Shown: in pieces, positions 40,785-51,478 of the stretch | Numbering within the stretch: the stretch's first letter is position 1 | Layout: every line of letters starts with the position of its first letter | Source: Mesorhabditis belari | Lineage: Eukaryota > Nematoda > Chromadorea > Rhabditida > Rhabditidae | Direction of reading: 5' to 3' | Length of the DNA stretch: 64,000 nt | Assembly (NCBI GenBank): GCA_958450365.1 | Contig: CAUEEP010000742.1 | Location: 3,717,501-3,781,500, forward strand | The notes under the pieces: generated by a model | Seen by the model: the letters and a program-made list of their open reading frames with translations, nothing else | What the model was told of the DNA's origin: nothing | Databases searched by the model: none | Translations under genes and position numbers: made by a program

Positions 40785-40955
40785 AGTCTAGCCGACTGGT
40801 CAAGCGCCTTGTATCTTAGTCGAGAGGTTAAGGGTTCAATCCCGGCTAGATCATTGGCTCTTTGTTTCGCTAGTTTTAGGCTTAAGGGTGCTTGTGTATT
40901 GTTCTCGTGCTCGTTTCACCGCTCTAAATCGAGTACATCGTATCATCCATGTTAT
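40785..40955 (+). mobile_element. tRNA-derived SINE, copy 2
   Basis: TAGCCGACTGGTCAAGCGC (A-box region), GTATCTTAGTCGAGAGG and GGGTTCAATCCCGGC (B box) are followed by TAGGCTTAAGG, TGTATTGTTCTCGTGCTC and a terminal CATCGTATCATCC. This matches the copy at 26061 over head and body. Confidence 0.7.
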
Positions 40956-40980
40956 ATTATGAATTTGTATTGAAAAAAGC

Positions 40981-41175
40981 TACCGTATTCTCCCTAAAGG
41001 TAGTGCACCCTGAGCTTCACCTAAATTGGTCGAAATCTCGAGAACCGCTTATCAGAACCACGAGGGGCGTGTAGGACGATGAGACTTGGGGATTAGAGGT
41101 TGGCTTCTGCAAAGCTTGGAACCGAAATCACAACTCGGCTCGCCGGGGTGTACTACTATTAGAGAAAATACGGTA
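40981..41175 (+). mobile_element. MITE family C, shortened copy
   Basis: Both TIRs are present (TACCGTATTCTCCCTAAAGG and AGAGAAAATACGGTA), but several small internal deletions reduce it to 195 bp. It is the left half of a dimer. Confidence 0.85.
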
Positions 41176-41198
41176 TTGAAAATCTTATTATCTAGAGT

Positions 41199-41419
41199 TA
41201 CCGTGTTCTCTCTAATAGTAGTGAACCCTGAACTTCACCTAAATTCCTCGAAACCTCGAAAACCGCTTAACAGAACCTATCGATGTGGGGTCAGAAAATG
41301 TAGCTGACGATGAGATCTTGTGGGGATTAGAGTGTTGAGCTTCTGCAAAAGCTTTGAAACCGTAAAATAGTCATCAACTCGGCTCGCCGGGGTGCACTAC
41401 TATCAGAGAGAATACGATA
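41199..41419 (+). mobile_element. MITE family C copy
   Basis: Right half of the dimer with the preceding copy. The intervening 23 bp equals the spacer between the copies at 2216 and 2459. Confidence 0.85.
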
Positions 41420-41664
41420 TTACCCTATTGCAGCTTTTTGATGTTCTTTTCGCTTCACAACAATCAATTAGAAAGATCGATCAATGATTCAAGCATACTT
41501 TAGTTTAAAACTTTTTGAAGTTTAAGCTCAAAAGTGAAGCAGGAGTCAATGAAAATGAATTGAAAATTGAAAGAACGTTAATTGAACACTTTTTAAAGAA
41601 GAGAAAAACAAAGTTTAATCATTTGAGCAAAAAAACGAGACATTAAAAGGCTGCAATAAGCTAA

Positions 41665-41885
41665 TACCGTATTTTCTCTAATAGTAGTGCACCCTAAGCT
41701 TCACCTAAATTGCTCGAAATCTCGAGAACCGCTTATCAGAACCTATCGATGTGGGGTCGGAAAATGTAGCTGACGATGAGATCTTGTGGGGATTAGAGTG
41801 TTGAGCTTCTGCAAAAGCTTTGAAACCGTAAAATAGTCATCAACTCGGCTCGCCGGGGTGCACTACTATTAGAGAAAATACGGTA
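41665..41885 (+). mobile_element. MITE family C copy, well preserved
   Basis: The 221-bp copy has both TIRs matching TACCGTATTTTCTCTAATAG. It lies 350 bp upstream of the receptor gene at 42232. Confidence 0.9.
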
Positions 41886-42231
41886 TGTCTTTGGATATGT
41901 AAAAGCTTTACTTTGGATATGTAAAATCGACCAATTCCAATCGAAAAACAGCCCAGATGCCCCAAAATGCGGTCATTGAAAAAATTCACTTCTTTTATGG
42001 CTATTTACTACATCAAAAACGTTACTACAATCAAAAACATTTTCAGTGATCCTTTCTGAAAATCAAATACGCAAACTTTAATCATCATTTCACCCGGTCA
42101 ACCTCATCAAAAATTCAATCAACTTGAAAATAACGATTTCACCTGTTCTCAAGAAATAAAAAGTCAACTAAATTACTAAATTACTAAATCATTCACTTTT
42201 TTTACTAAATCCTGAACTTTTCCATTTTCAA

Positions 42232-45200
42232 ATGCTCGAATTGAATAAATCACAGGCGGCTTTAGTAAGCAGTCTTTTCCAATTATGCGGCTTCTTTGAT
42301 TTGGGTATGTGAGGCAAATCTTTTTTTCATAAGATTTTCTCCATTTCTTTCAGCTATCGGATTCCTCACTGCTTACGCAATCATGTACAAATCACCGAAA
42401 AGCTGCCAAACGTACAAATGGTATTTGCTAAACAATGTGGTTGGCTGAGTTTTGTTGATCATTATCTTTGTCAAATTCAGTTTACAAACCTCGTCTTCGA
42501 TGTCTGCATCGCTTACTTGTCACCGATTTTGATCACAACAGTTTTTGGGTTTTATTGCCTTTCTCCATTTCCACTAAAACCACTGGCTGCTCATTTGATG
42601 ATGGTAGTTTTAGGAAGCTCATTTAGGAACTTTTTTTTGAAAAGTTTAGATATGAGCTAGTAGAAAATAAGTAAAACAGTCAATTTCAATTTAGAAAACA
42701 GTCAGTTTCACGCTTTAGCAAATAGCTCTTGTTTTCTGAAGAGTGAATGCAGGATTATTTCTATTTCTAAAGGCTTTTCGGGCTTTAAAATAAAAGAAAG
42801 AACAAGAGTTTGTTAAAACTGACTCGTTTGATAGAAAAGTACTCGGACTGACTCGTATAGAAAAGTTCAAGATCAAGACAGGTCATGACCATTTTTATCT
42901 AGCCTAGAACTAAGAACAGGTTGCCTTTGGTTCTTAGTTCTAGAACCAAAGGTTAACTTTGGGCAAAAGTTCTTCCAAGGATGATTTTCCATTCAGGACA
43001 GGCAAATCTAAACCTTGGTCTTACCAGATCGACTTTGCTGTGGATCTGGCCACAGCATTTGCATTGCTTGACCTTATTTGCCAAACCTATGGCTTTTTTA
43101 CAGGCATAGGTTTGACATCCCTACCAATCAACGCTAAATTCTAGCAAAAGAGTCAACACAAAAACTTTCAGAGCACAGCTCTCACCTCGGTTTTTGCGAT
43201 GATTATCAGCATTTCATTGTTGTTTTATTATCGAATCAGTTTGGTCGTTCCATTTGAAATCGTTTGTCCATCGTGATTCAAATGACTTTGTCATTTTAGA
43301 GAAGTTTTGTGAAATGGACTGCTATTTTATTTTATGCAACAGCTTACAGTACAGTTTGTCCCACATATTTTGCATTACTCTTAGTGTCATACAACAGTGA
43401 TGTCACTGAGAATACGCAACTTGTGGTTGGTTTTTGCAATTCAAAATTGCTTGATAGTCAGCCTAGTTCACTTTTCCAGTTACCAGGTTTTGCCGTATTG
43501 AGCCGGTTACCGTTAGGTTTGATCCTGACCGGAAATAAGCCGAATAAATCTCTCAATCTTCACATGTTCGACTAAATAGAGTTACCGTATTTTTTCTAAT
43601 AGTAGTGCTCCCTGAGCGTCGCCTAAATTGCTCGGAATCTCGAAAAGCGCTTATCAGTACCTATCGATGTGGGGTCGGAAAATGTAGCTGACGATGAGAC
43701 CTTGTGGGGGATTAGAGTGTTGAGCTACTGTGAAAACTTGGAAACCGTAAAATAGTCATCAACTCGACTACTACTAGACTACTATTAGAGAAAATACGTT
43801 AAATCTAGGCTAAGTTTGAAGTAGAAGCTTTGTCGAAGCAATACGACTTTAAAATAAAATTCTTTCAAAACAAACATACCTCTCTAATAGTAGGGCATCC
43901 TAAGCGTCGCCTAAATTGCTCGAAATCTCGAGAACCGTTTATCAGAACGCATCGATGAGATAGCTGACGATGACGAAATTAACTTGATATTTCATATAAA
44001 TATGAAATTAGAGGAATTGAAGAGTTGGGCGTCGGGTAAGAGTCAAAAAACCGAGTTGCCATAGTTGTGCCCAACTCCTGTATACCAGGCTTTGTTCCAG
44101 GTATTTATCGAATTCGATAGGATCTGTTACAATACAATACAGTACCTTGTGTTTACTGCTACAGTACTGAAAAAACCTATTGCATAATCTGGTGATCATC
44201 TGTTCAAATGTTTGATTTCAGATCTCTCAATCCCAAAATCTCACTTATCTCCAAAGTGTTGACTATCTTCGTCTCATCTATAACGTCTCTGCTTTCTATT
44301 ATGAAATGTTTATCTGCTGGGGTTTATGCATGTCTACTATTGGAGTGACTCTTTTAGGATTACTTGGATTTTACAACTATAAACATGTTTTTAAAAACGC
44401 GAGTAAGTCTTGAAAGAGCTTATGACAGTGAATAGACTAATCAAACCCATTCAGATGCTAATATCTCAACGCAAACAAAGAATCTTCAAACAAATATCTA
44501 TCATGTGATCATCTGTGAAGTATAGAAACATGAAAACTAAAAGATTTTCTAAAATTTAGTGTCTTGCATTCGTTTTAGCTGGTGGAGCCCAATCATTTTC
44601 TTTCGTTTTACCAACAATGCAAAAGATTCTTTTCCCAAATCTTGACATTTATCTCATTGACGTTGTTCTTAAAGCCATTGATCCAAGTGGGTTTTGTTTT
44701 TAGTACATCTAGCAGTAGTTTCTGAAGTTTACTCTTGTTTTTAGTCACCTCATTAGCTTGTCTCTTTGGATGTCTTCACACTACATGCAATTGCTTGATC
44801 ATCATCTCTCTCACTAGGGTTTGTTAGCGTAAAAATTACCGTAAATACTGTAATGCTACCCCACCCCCCCTTTCGTACAGTCGCGTAGTCGCAAAAGTTT
44901 TTTAGTATTTCAATTTTTTCAAAGCGCCCGTACGTTCAAAAAATGCGTCTTTGGTATCAAAAAATAGCCCTGAATCTCAGCTATTTTTTGATAACTAAGC
45001 GGACATTGTAGCATAAACCAGTGTCGAGAAAAACGCGTTCAAAGCTAGACTACGCAACGCTTCGCACCGTCATTATGGGGCTGGGGTACTATTACAGTAT
45101 TTACGGTAGCTATAATAGCTTAGATCTAGAAAATGATCTATTTCACTAAAACTTTTACCATTTCAGCATTATCGATCCTGGTTTCTCGAGCAAGTCTTGC

Positions 45201-45298
45201 AAATCCATAGCCAAAGATCTAATCGTCGATTGACCTTTGTACGTGCAAGCATCAATTTCGGATCGAATTCTGTTTTCAATAAAAGAACTAGCGGTTGA
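42232..45298 (+). CDS. Serpentine chemoreceptor (Srh/Sri-like), intact, 333 aa
   Basis: Nine exons join in phase to 1002 bp: 42232-42304, 42354-42439, 42481-42603, 43172-43272, 43302-43425, 44222-44402, 44579-44686, 44745-44818 and 45167-45298. The start MLELNKSQAALVS leads into TM1. YAIMYKSPKSCQTYKWYLLN after it is the Srh/Sri-type first loop. Later segments are TNLVFDVCIAYLSPI (TM2), SVFAMIISISLLFYYRI (TM3), CWGLCMSTIGVTLLGLLGF (TM5), GGAQSFSFVLP (TM6) and FGCLHTTCNCLIIISLT (TM7), ending TRHYRSWFLEQ and a basic tail. It is a predicted chemosensory GPCR with unknown ligand. It is not closely related to the pair at 11736 and 18450. AATAAA follows the stop directly. Intron 5 holds two MITE C copies and the last intron another MITE. 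Confidence 0.85.
43583..43801 (+). mobile_element. MITE family C copy in receptor intron 5
   Basis: TACCGTATTTTTTCTAATAG to AGAGAAAATACGTTA, 219 bp, inside the intron between exons ending at 43425 and starting at 44222. Confidence 0.85.
43877..43978 (+). mobile_element. MITE family C left-half fragment
   Basis: CCTCTCTAATAGTAGGGCAT to about CTGACGATGACGAAAT. The right half is missing. It lies in the same intron as the previous copy. Confidence 0.75.
44837..45108. mobile_element. MITE, 272 bp, TIR TACCGTAAATACTGTAAT
   Basis: The left end TACCGTAAATACTGTAAT(G)CTACCCCA is mirrored by TGGGGTACTATTACAGTATT at the right. It lies in the last intron of the receptor gene. Only one copy occurs in the window. 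The interior is moderately GC-rich (GTCGCGTAGTCGC). Confidence 0.8.
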
Positions 45299-45520
45299 TA
45301 AATAAAGATTTTTGGTTATTCAGCTCAAAGAACACAAGTATTTTTCAAAATTTCAAATTTTCAAACTATTTCAAAATCATTGGGCTCGAAAAAATGAGCC
45401 CACACAATGGCTGAAGCTGAAAGTTTTCCAACTGTCATTGTTTTTAGCGCAGATTTTACAGAAAGGCACATAAAAGTCTCTCTTTTTGGTGTCAAAAATG
45501 GGAATCTAATCGAATTCACA

Positions 45521-46110
45521 ATGTTGAAACTGTTCAGAGCTCTGGCTGATATTGTTTCTTATCTTTTTCTCATCTTTGGCGCTTTTGAGATTGGTAGTTT
45601 AGTATTAACAGCTGGGAACAGCTGGGAACACAGCTTAAAATCGTTTCTTTTAGAAAGATTCGTAGAAATTTTGTGTTCCAGATTAGTACTACTCCAGAAT
45701 TGGGATATCTTCTAAAAATCCCTTATCTTCGATTGATCTATGATGTGACGAGTGTCGTCTGTTTCATCTATGTCATCTATTTCTTGATCCTCGCTGTGAT
45801 TGGACTCAGCTTTGTTTTGTGGATTCAAGCAAGAAAAGCTAATGTTCTAAAAAGCTAATCTTTCAAAACTTCAGTCTCATCGCTGAGCTTTCTAACAGGA
45901 TGTTTACACACGACGACGACAACGTAGCCAAGTTGAGATCTTTCTCTGAAGTCAAATTCCAATTGATTACAAGGATGTGATATCCAATGTTCACCCGGCT
46001 CTTGTTGCTTTTTGCGATGCGGATGGGGTGGATGCTTCCCCGGCCGTGATTCTTGATCATTTTGAGAGTGACAAGAATGAAATCGATAAATCAACTAAAA
46101 CTTCAAACTC
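45521..46110 (+). pseudogene. Receptor paralogue reduced to exons 1, 6 and 8
   Basis: The first exon 45521-45593 is 73 bp, exactly as in the gene at 42232, and encodes MLKLFRALADIVSYLFLIFG. After 88 bp the next recognisable exon (from 45682, TPELGYLLKIPYLRLIYDVT) corresponds to exon 6, so exons 2-5 are missing. It runs into a TAA at 45856. A TM7-like piece (FLTGCLHTTTTT, about 45880-45930) corresponds to exon 8 and meets a stop. This is a tandem duplicate that lost its middle. Confidence 0.8.
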
Positions 46111-46299
46111 TAGACAAGGTAAATTGTTTATTGTTTAGCATTATCGAAAATGGTTTCTCACAAAAATCCTTTGAATTCCCGATAGTCGATTTTCGGTTCA
46201 CCAAAGTAAAGATGGAGTTAGTCAGGCTAAAGTCAGTCAGTGACCTCGATCGCGCACAAAAGAGCTAACTCAATAGCTACAAATCGATAAACTTTATTC

Positions 46300-48361
46300 T
46301 CATTGTTGATATCGAAGTAAACGCAGTAAAAACACCAATGTAACAATCATAAATAAAAGATGAACAAAAGAAAACATGGCATAGGTGACGAGGAGGTATT
46401 GAACGGTTAGTGTGTAGTCGGGTGAGAGTTGCGATAGATCCTGGAATTTGAATCCTACTGAAAAACATAGTTAAAGATCGTTAAAGACAGTTAAAGATCG
46501 TTAAAGACAGTTAAAGATCGTTAAAGATCGTTAAAGCCCGTTAAAGATAGTTAAAGATGATAAAGCAGAATTCAGGATTTTGAAAACATCGAAATTAGAG
46601 CCGTAGAGCCGACTCTTTTATCAGAATGCTTAAGGTAACTTTGTTTTTACAATCTAATATTAGAAAAGACAAAAAAGTTAGCTCAATCCTAGGCAAAATC
46701 GTAGATGATTTGATAAAAAACATGCTAAAAAGTTAAAATTCTATATAGATTTACTTAAAGTTGCTAAAAATGACAAACTTTTATCCCAAGTGGCCATCTT
46801 TCGTTGTGCGATGAAAGCATTCGCATCAATTTGTTCGCCGCTTCACTCTGAATCATTCCCTGACTCAAATCTCGAGGCTAAACTCATTTGAATATTAGTT
46901 CTCAATGTCTTTTTTACCTGTATCATGTAGAAAGATTGTTCAGCTGCTCGCGCAAGCGCCATCGCCTCTATAGCTGCTGAAAATTGGCACTATGTGATTT
47001 AAAGAAGTGATTCGAGTAAAATCTTTTGATTTCTGAACAAACCTGTGATAAAAACCGAATATCTTGGTAAAACGACGGTTGGCACAACGGAGACGACTAC
47101 TAAAACAAGAAGAAATTTCGTTAGCGAAGCTGATGGAGAGACGACAGCCGAAAGGGAAACAAAACCGAGAACGATCACGAAAACCGGATACATCAATTGG
47201 GAAACCTAAAAGATTTGGCTATTGGATTGACAATGATATTAAGATAGTGGTATGATGCATTGAAGAGCTTACTGAAGAGCTGGGCTTTACAAATTCTTTG
47301 ACTAGATTGAACCCTGACCTTTGCTTACCAGGCAATTACTCTACCACTGAGCTATTTAGGCTCTTACTTTGGCAAGAGAAAGAAGGGAACAAAAGGAAGA
47401 AAGAAAGAGAGAAAGAAAGAAAGAAAGAAAGAAAGAGAGAAAGAAAGAAAGAGAATGCACCGGTTCCTCTACTTGAAGAGCTTCCCCGGGCATTAGTAAT
47501 AAAGAAAAGTTATTGGAATTGACATAGAGATTGACAACTTTCTTTCTCATATCATATTATTATTAATTATTATTAATTTAATCCCATATTTAAGTCAAAA
47601 CTCACATATTCCAATTTCACATCGCTCAATGAAAGATAATTCCAGATAAGAACGATTTTTGATATATCCGTCACCAGTAACACTCCACCAGTGAAAATCT
47701 AAAATTTTAATTTGATTTATCAAAAGAATTTCTAAGAACCTGTGCAAAAGACAAAAATCTAAGCACATAAAGAGCGCGCTCGATTTTCTCGTATTCGTGT
47801 TCACCCTGAAATTTAGCTTTGGAAGATTTGGAAGCTTTGGAAGATTTGGAGGCTTTGGAATAAGCTTTGGAAGCTTTGGTATAAGCTTTGGAGGCTTTGG
47901 TATAAGCTTTGGAAGCTTTGGTATAAGCTTTGGAAGCTTTGGTATAAGCTTTGGAAGCTTTGGTATAAGCTTTGGAAGCTTTGGTATAAGCTTTGGAAGC
48001 TTTGGTATAAGCTTTGGAAGCTTTGGAAGCTTTGGTATAAGCTTTGGAAGCTTTGGTATAAGCTTTGGAGTTCGATATGGCTTTGTAATCAGGTTTTAAA
48101 TGTGAAACTTTTCAATTCTTACTTGGCGTTGACTGTAATTGAAAGTGTTTTGTTGATCTACAACTCACTTTGTACGGCTTCTCATTGTTTTGTCGGAGAT
48201 CAATGAAATCGTCAACGTATGGTCTTGGGATGATGAATGGAACTCTGACAAGAAAAAAGATAAAATCAAAATTTGATTCAAAGCAAGATAAAATCATAAT
48301 TCGCTTCAATTTACCTCTGATTGTAGCCTTGATTGTAGACATTGTAAGGAAATGGATACAT
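46300..48361 (-). CDS. Four-span membrane protein, 214 aa, nematode-type, function unknown
   Basis: Seven minus-strand exons join to 645 bp: 48361-48315, 48244-48169, 47805-47740, 47698-47606, 47205-47043, 46976-46918 and 46440-46300. A Tyr/Asn-rich N-terminus (MYPFPYNVYNQGYNQ) and VPFIIPRPYVDDFIDL precede four hydrophobic segments: RFLSFAQIFTGGVLLVTDI, LMYPVFVIVLGFVSL, KFLLVLVVVSVVPTVVL and YAMFSFVHLLFMIVTLVFLL. The topology is like small tetraspan/MARVEL-type proteins, but I cannot assign a family. AATAAA overlaps the region just after the stop. Introns hold a 21-bp minisatellite, a GAAA tract and a tRNA-like sequence. The 5' third is duplicated in inverted orientation at 53905-54480. Confidence 0.8.
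46471..46562. repeat. 10-bp repeat (GTTAAAGATC / GTTAAAGACA)
   Basis: Nine units in the last intron of the four-span gene, with two variants alternating at first. Confidence 0.85.
47300..47364 (-). tRNA. tRNA-like sequence; loop CTGGTAA reads GGT (Thr)
   Basis: On the minus strand TAGCTCAGTGGTAGAGT is a good D-arm, the anticodon stem TTGC/GCAA pairs, and the loop CTGGTAA has the normal U33 and anticodon GGT. The T-stem and acceptor ends do not pair (GGGTTCAATC followed by TAGTC). It lies in an intron of the four-span gene on the same strand. Probably a pseudogene. Confidence 0.45.
47398..47452. repeat. GAAA microsatellite
   Basis: About 12 interrupted units of AAAGAAAG lie beside the tRNA-like sequence in the intron of the four-span gene. 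Confidence 0.9.
47815..48066. repeat. 21-bp minisatellite (AGCTTTGGAAGCTTTGGTAT)
   Basis: About 11 units lie in intron 2 of the four-span gene. Because the unit is a multiple of 3, a 100-codon glycine/phenylalanine/serine frame appears on the plus strand; it is antisense to the gene and has no start context. Shorter related arrays occur in the inverted copy at 54420-54505. Confidence 0.95.
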
Positions 48362-48723
48362 TAAAGAAAAGCTTTCTTTGAAATCGTTTGATGAATTGAA
48401 ATTGACTGAAATTTAATGAATTTGGTAAAAAGAATTGCTGAAAAATGACTCAAATTAAACAAAATTGAATCAAAAGCAATTTTGAATACGGATTTTGATT
48501 CGAAAATGATTTTGTTTTGGTTGTTCGGCTCGAGATTTACATAGATACCTATGGAGATGAAGGACAAGGTCGATGGAGATCAATGGTACAGTTGAAAGTG
48601 AAGAAGAGAGCCACGTTCCCACTATTCTACTCTGGCTAAGCCTTGTGAAAAGAGAAATCGATTGTAAAAATGCGCATTGTCAATATGGAAACAATGCTTA
48701 AGAAATGAAAAAGAAGATTGGCA

Positions 48724-48860
48724 ATGTTTCGAGATGAATTGGAATTTTGTGAAAGATCTATCCGATCTACTAGTTAAAATTTGTGAAATCTTTTCTCTAG
48801 ACGCTCTTTAAAGTAGAAAATTTAACAAATTGATATACGTTAGGCAAAGATTGGAAAGAA
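48724..48860. repeat. About 130-bp direct repeat, copy 1 (second copy 49886-50020)
   Basis: Both copies share GTGAAAGATCTATCCGATCT, TTGTGAAATCTTTTCTCTAG and GCTCTTTAAAGT. They bracket a segment of about 1 kb with MITE C and a TIR element, as if a larger insertion was flanked by duplicated sequence. Confidence 0.85.
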
Positions 48861-48890
48861 AGTTCTCGGAAAAAGTTTGACTGGAATTTC

Positions 48891-49113
48891 TACCATATTC
48901 TCCTTAAAAGTAGTCCACCAAAAAGCGTTGCCTAAATTGCTCGAAATCTCGAAAAGCGCTTATCAGAACCTATCGATGTGTGGTTGGAAAATGTAGCTGA
49001 CGATGAGATCTTGTGGGGGATTAGAGTGTTGAGCTTCTGCAAAAGCTTCGAAACCATAAAATAGTGATCAACTCGACTCGCCGCGGTGCACTACTATTAG
49101 AGAGAATACGGTA
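48891..49113 (+). mobile_element. MITE family C copy
   Basis: TACCATATTCTCCTTAAAAG to AGAGAGAATACGGTA, 223 bp. It sits immediately next to a TIR-like sequence (AAGTTCTCGGAAAAAGTTTG) that recurs at 49150. Confidence 0.85.
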
Positions 49114-49133
49114 GTTTAAAACAGTATCTACTA

Positions 49134-49865
49134 TTAGGTTGAAAGGAAAGTTCTCGGAAAAAGTTTGACTGGAATTCCTTAAAAACGAATCCACCAATTG
49201 AAGAAAATTTTGTTCTATTATTTACAAGACGACTCCAAGAAATTACTCTTAAAGAAAATGCAGCTTTCGCTTAAAATTTTCGAGATTTTTAAACAAACTA
49301 TTCTTTTTCTATTTTCCTATTTTCCTATTTTCCTAACAAACTATTTTCCAGCTTAAATTCAGCTCAGTTTTTGCACCAGAAAAACGATTCCTTATGAGGT
49401 AAAGCTAGCATAAATGAGCAATACCCTCTACAATCTCTATTTTTGGCCAAAAATTCTTCACAGGAGAATCTGTATTTCAAAAATTATCTTTTTTTGGTGT
49501 CATCTTCTTAGCACTGAGTGCTTGCTAAAATAGATTATTCTGAAAAGTTAAAGCATCAGATCAAATTTGCCTTGATCGCAAATATTCCCTGTTTTAAGTA
49601 CTTTATTTTAGGTTTTGAATGAGACCGATTGCCTATCTATTAACCCATGAAAAACTTGTCTAAAGGCTGGTCACTCAAAAAGTAATCAAGTCACTTCAGC
49701 TGAAGAAATTTCTTATTCTTCACCTGAAGCCTACTCTGATTTTTTTTGTTAAAGACTTTTTGAAATATGGCCAAGTTTATCAAAAAATCTGGGAAGAATT
49801 GATGGCTTGGTTTTTGAGAAATCACCTTGCAAACTTTTTCGAGGAACTTTCTTTCCAATCTAATA
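49134..49865. mobile_element. Mariner-like TIR element, about 730 bp, no transposase recognised
   Basis: The left end TTAGGTTGAAAGGAAAGTTC (continuing TCGGAAAAAGTTTG) is mirrored imperfectly by GCAAACTTTTTCGAGGAACT and TTCTTTCCAATCTAA at the right. The interior has no transposase motif. A partial extra left end lies at 48852-48889. Confidence 0.7.
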
Positions 49866-49885
49866 TCTCCAGCCATCGATAGCAA

Positions 49886-50875
49886 TCAATGTTTCGAGAT
49901 GAATTTGAATTTTGTGAAAGATCTATCCGATCTGCTAGTTAAAATTTGTGAAATCTTTTCTCTAGAAGCTCTTTAAAGTTGAGGATTTAAAAAATCAATA
50001 TACAATAGGCAAATAATTAAGAATAATAGTGAAAAACTCTTTAAACAGTTTTTTAAACATTAAACATTATCTAAGAAAATCTTTAAATCATGTCTGAAAC
50101 CTCATCTCCTTTAGATATTTACTCTCAAAGTTTTAGAGCAGTTTTCGTGTTCTTGAACAACACGTTTTTCTCTTCAGAAAATCTTCTAAACAATGAACAA
50201 AGAGGGGCGAATTGGGGCGAGATTTGAGCCAAGAAAGAGAGCTCAAAATCGCACAGATTTTCCATAATCCTTCCATTTAAAAGATCCCAAGAGCATCAAT
50301 TTGAGCTTGGAGATGAATGAGAAATACTGGCAAAGGGTAGGTTTGAATTATTGTTATGCATCAAAGGCAAAGTCAAATCAGCAAAGCAAGCAAATCAGCT
50401 TTATGCATTAAAGTCAAAATCCGATAAAAATGAGAGAAAATGGGCTTGAATGGCTGGAAAATGGGCTGAATCAAATAAAATCTTCAAAAGATGATCTTCA
50501 AAAGTTATTCAAGAAACAAAATGTATATTAAGTTGAAAAATAACACGATCCTAGAAAGGTGACCTCGAAAAAAGTGAATCCCATGGGTCATTGATCTCAA
50601 GAAATTTCTCTATAGATTGAAAGTGAGTGGAAAAAAGACTGAAAAAGGCGAGAATGGCAAGGGTGAAGAAAAGGAGGGAAAAATGGGTAATTTCTCGGAA
50701 AAATGACAATACTCCGAGAAGTGGGGGTAAAGGGGAATTCTTTTTTTTTCGTCTTTCTCTAACTCGAGACCAGTTCTACTTTTCTTTTTCCCACCAACCT
50801 GGAGGAGTTGTGAGTAACTGCTTTCGCTCACTCGATCTTGTCCAACTTAGTCACTTCAAATTACAAGGGAATGAT
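49886..50875. other. Repeat copy 2 and featureless sequence
   Basis: Positions 49886-50020 are the second direct repeat copy. The rest has short frames only. A plus frame from 50627 runs into the 9-bp repeat and has no recognisable domain. Confidence 0.5.
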
Positions 50876-51118
50876 CTAAAAAATCTAAAGAATATAAAGA
50901 ATCTAAAGAATATAAAGAATCTAAAGCGTCTAAAGAATCTAAAGAATCTAAAAAATCTAAAGAATTTAAAGAATCTAAAGAGTCTAAAGGATCTAAAGAA
51001 TCTAAAGAATCTAAAGAATCTAAAAGATCTAAAGAATCTGAAGAATCTAAAGAATCTAAAGAATCTAAAAGATCTAAAGAATCTAAAGAATATAAAGAGC
51101 CTAAAGAGTTCAAAGAGA
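50876..51118. repeat. 9-bp repeat (AATCTAAAG), about 27 copies
   Basis: An imperfect array with AATATAAAG and GATCTAAAG variants. A 9-bp period keeps several frames open on both strands (LKN and LDS/FRF repeats), which explains the long frames here. Confidence 0.95.
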
Positions 51119-51439
51119 TAATAATGAAGCCAAAAATAAAAGCAATAATGCCAAGCGAAGTCTGAATAAAAGAAATAATAAATTTTCAACAAATTTTTAT
51201 ATTTTTGTTTTGTTAACTTTTGTTAGAACTTTTTGTTTTGTTAGTGATTAATTTTCTATGATCAATAAGCACTATAATAGCCTCAAAAATGGTATTTGTC
51301 TGTTTTTCAAAACAGTCCGTTGGCACCGGGACTCGAACCCACCACAGATAGCCGTATTGGTTCTACAGTCCGGCACACTACCCACTAAGCCACCGCTGTT
51401 CTGTTTCCCGTGTGGAACGCTCTTATTGGCTAGGGGGGG

Positions 51440-51478
<39 letters not shown>

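Noticed and set aside
46277..46468. 63-codon minus frame starting MFFSRIQIPGS
   Set aside because: It overlaps the last exon of the four-span gene in a different frame. The phase-consistent exon (46440-46300) has the hydrophobic segment and the proper stop.
47797..48099. 100-codon Gly/Ser/Phe-repeat frame on the plus strand
   Set aside because: It is produced by the 21-bp minisatellite in an intron of the minus-strand four-span gene. No start context or exon structure.
48123..48132. Possible 10-nt exon (TCAACGCCAA) of the four-span gene after TTACAG
   Set aside because: Including it puts a TGA right at the start of the next exon. Skipping it keeps the frame, so it is a decoy splice site.
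50627..51121. 164-codon plus frame and 85-113-codon minus frames with LKN, LDS and FRF repeats
   Set aside because: All follow from the 9-bp AATCTAAAG array, which leaves several frames open on both strands. The non-repeat part shows no domain.
51445..51474. 30-A tract as a SINE or retrocopy tail
   Set aside because: The neighbouring tRNA-like sequence is on the minus strand, so the A run lies on its 5' side as T. No target duplication or retrocopy was found.
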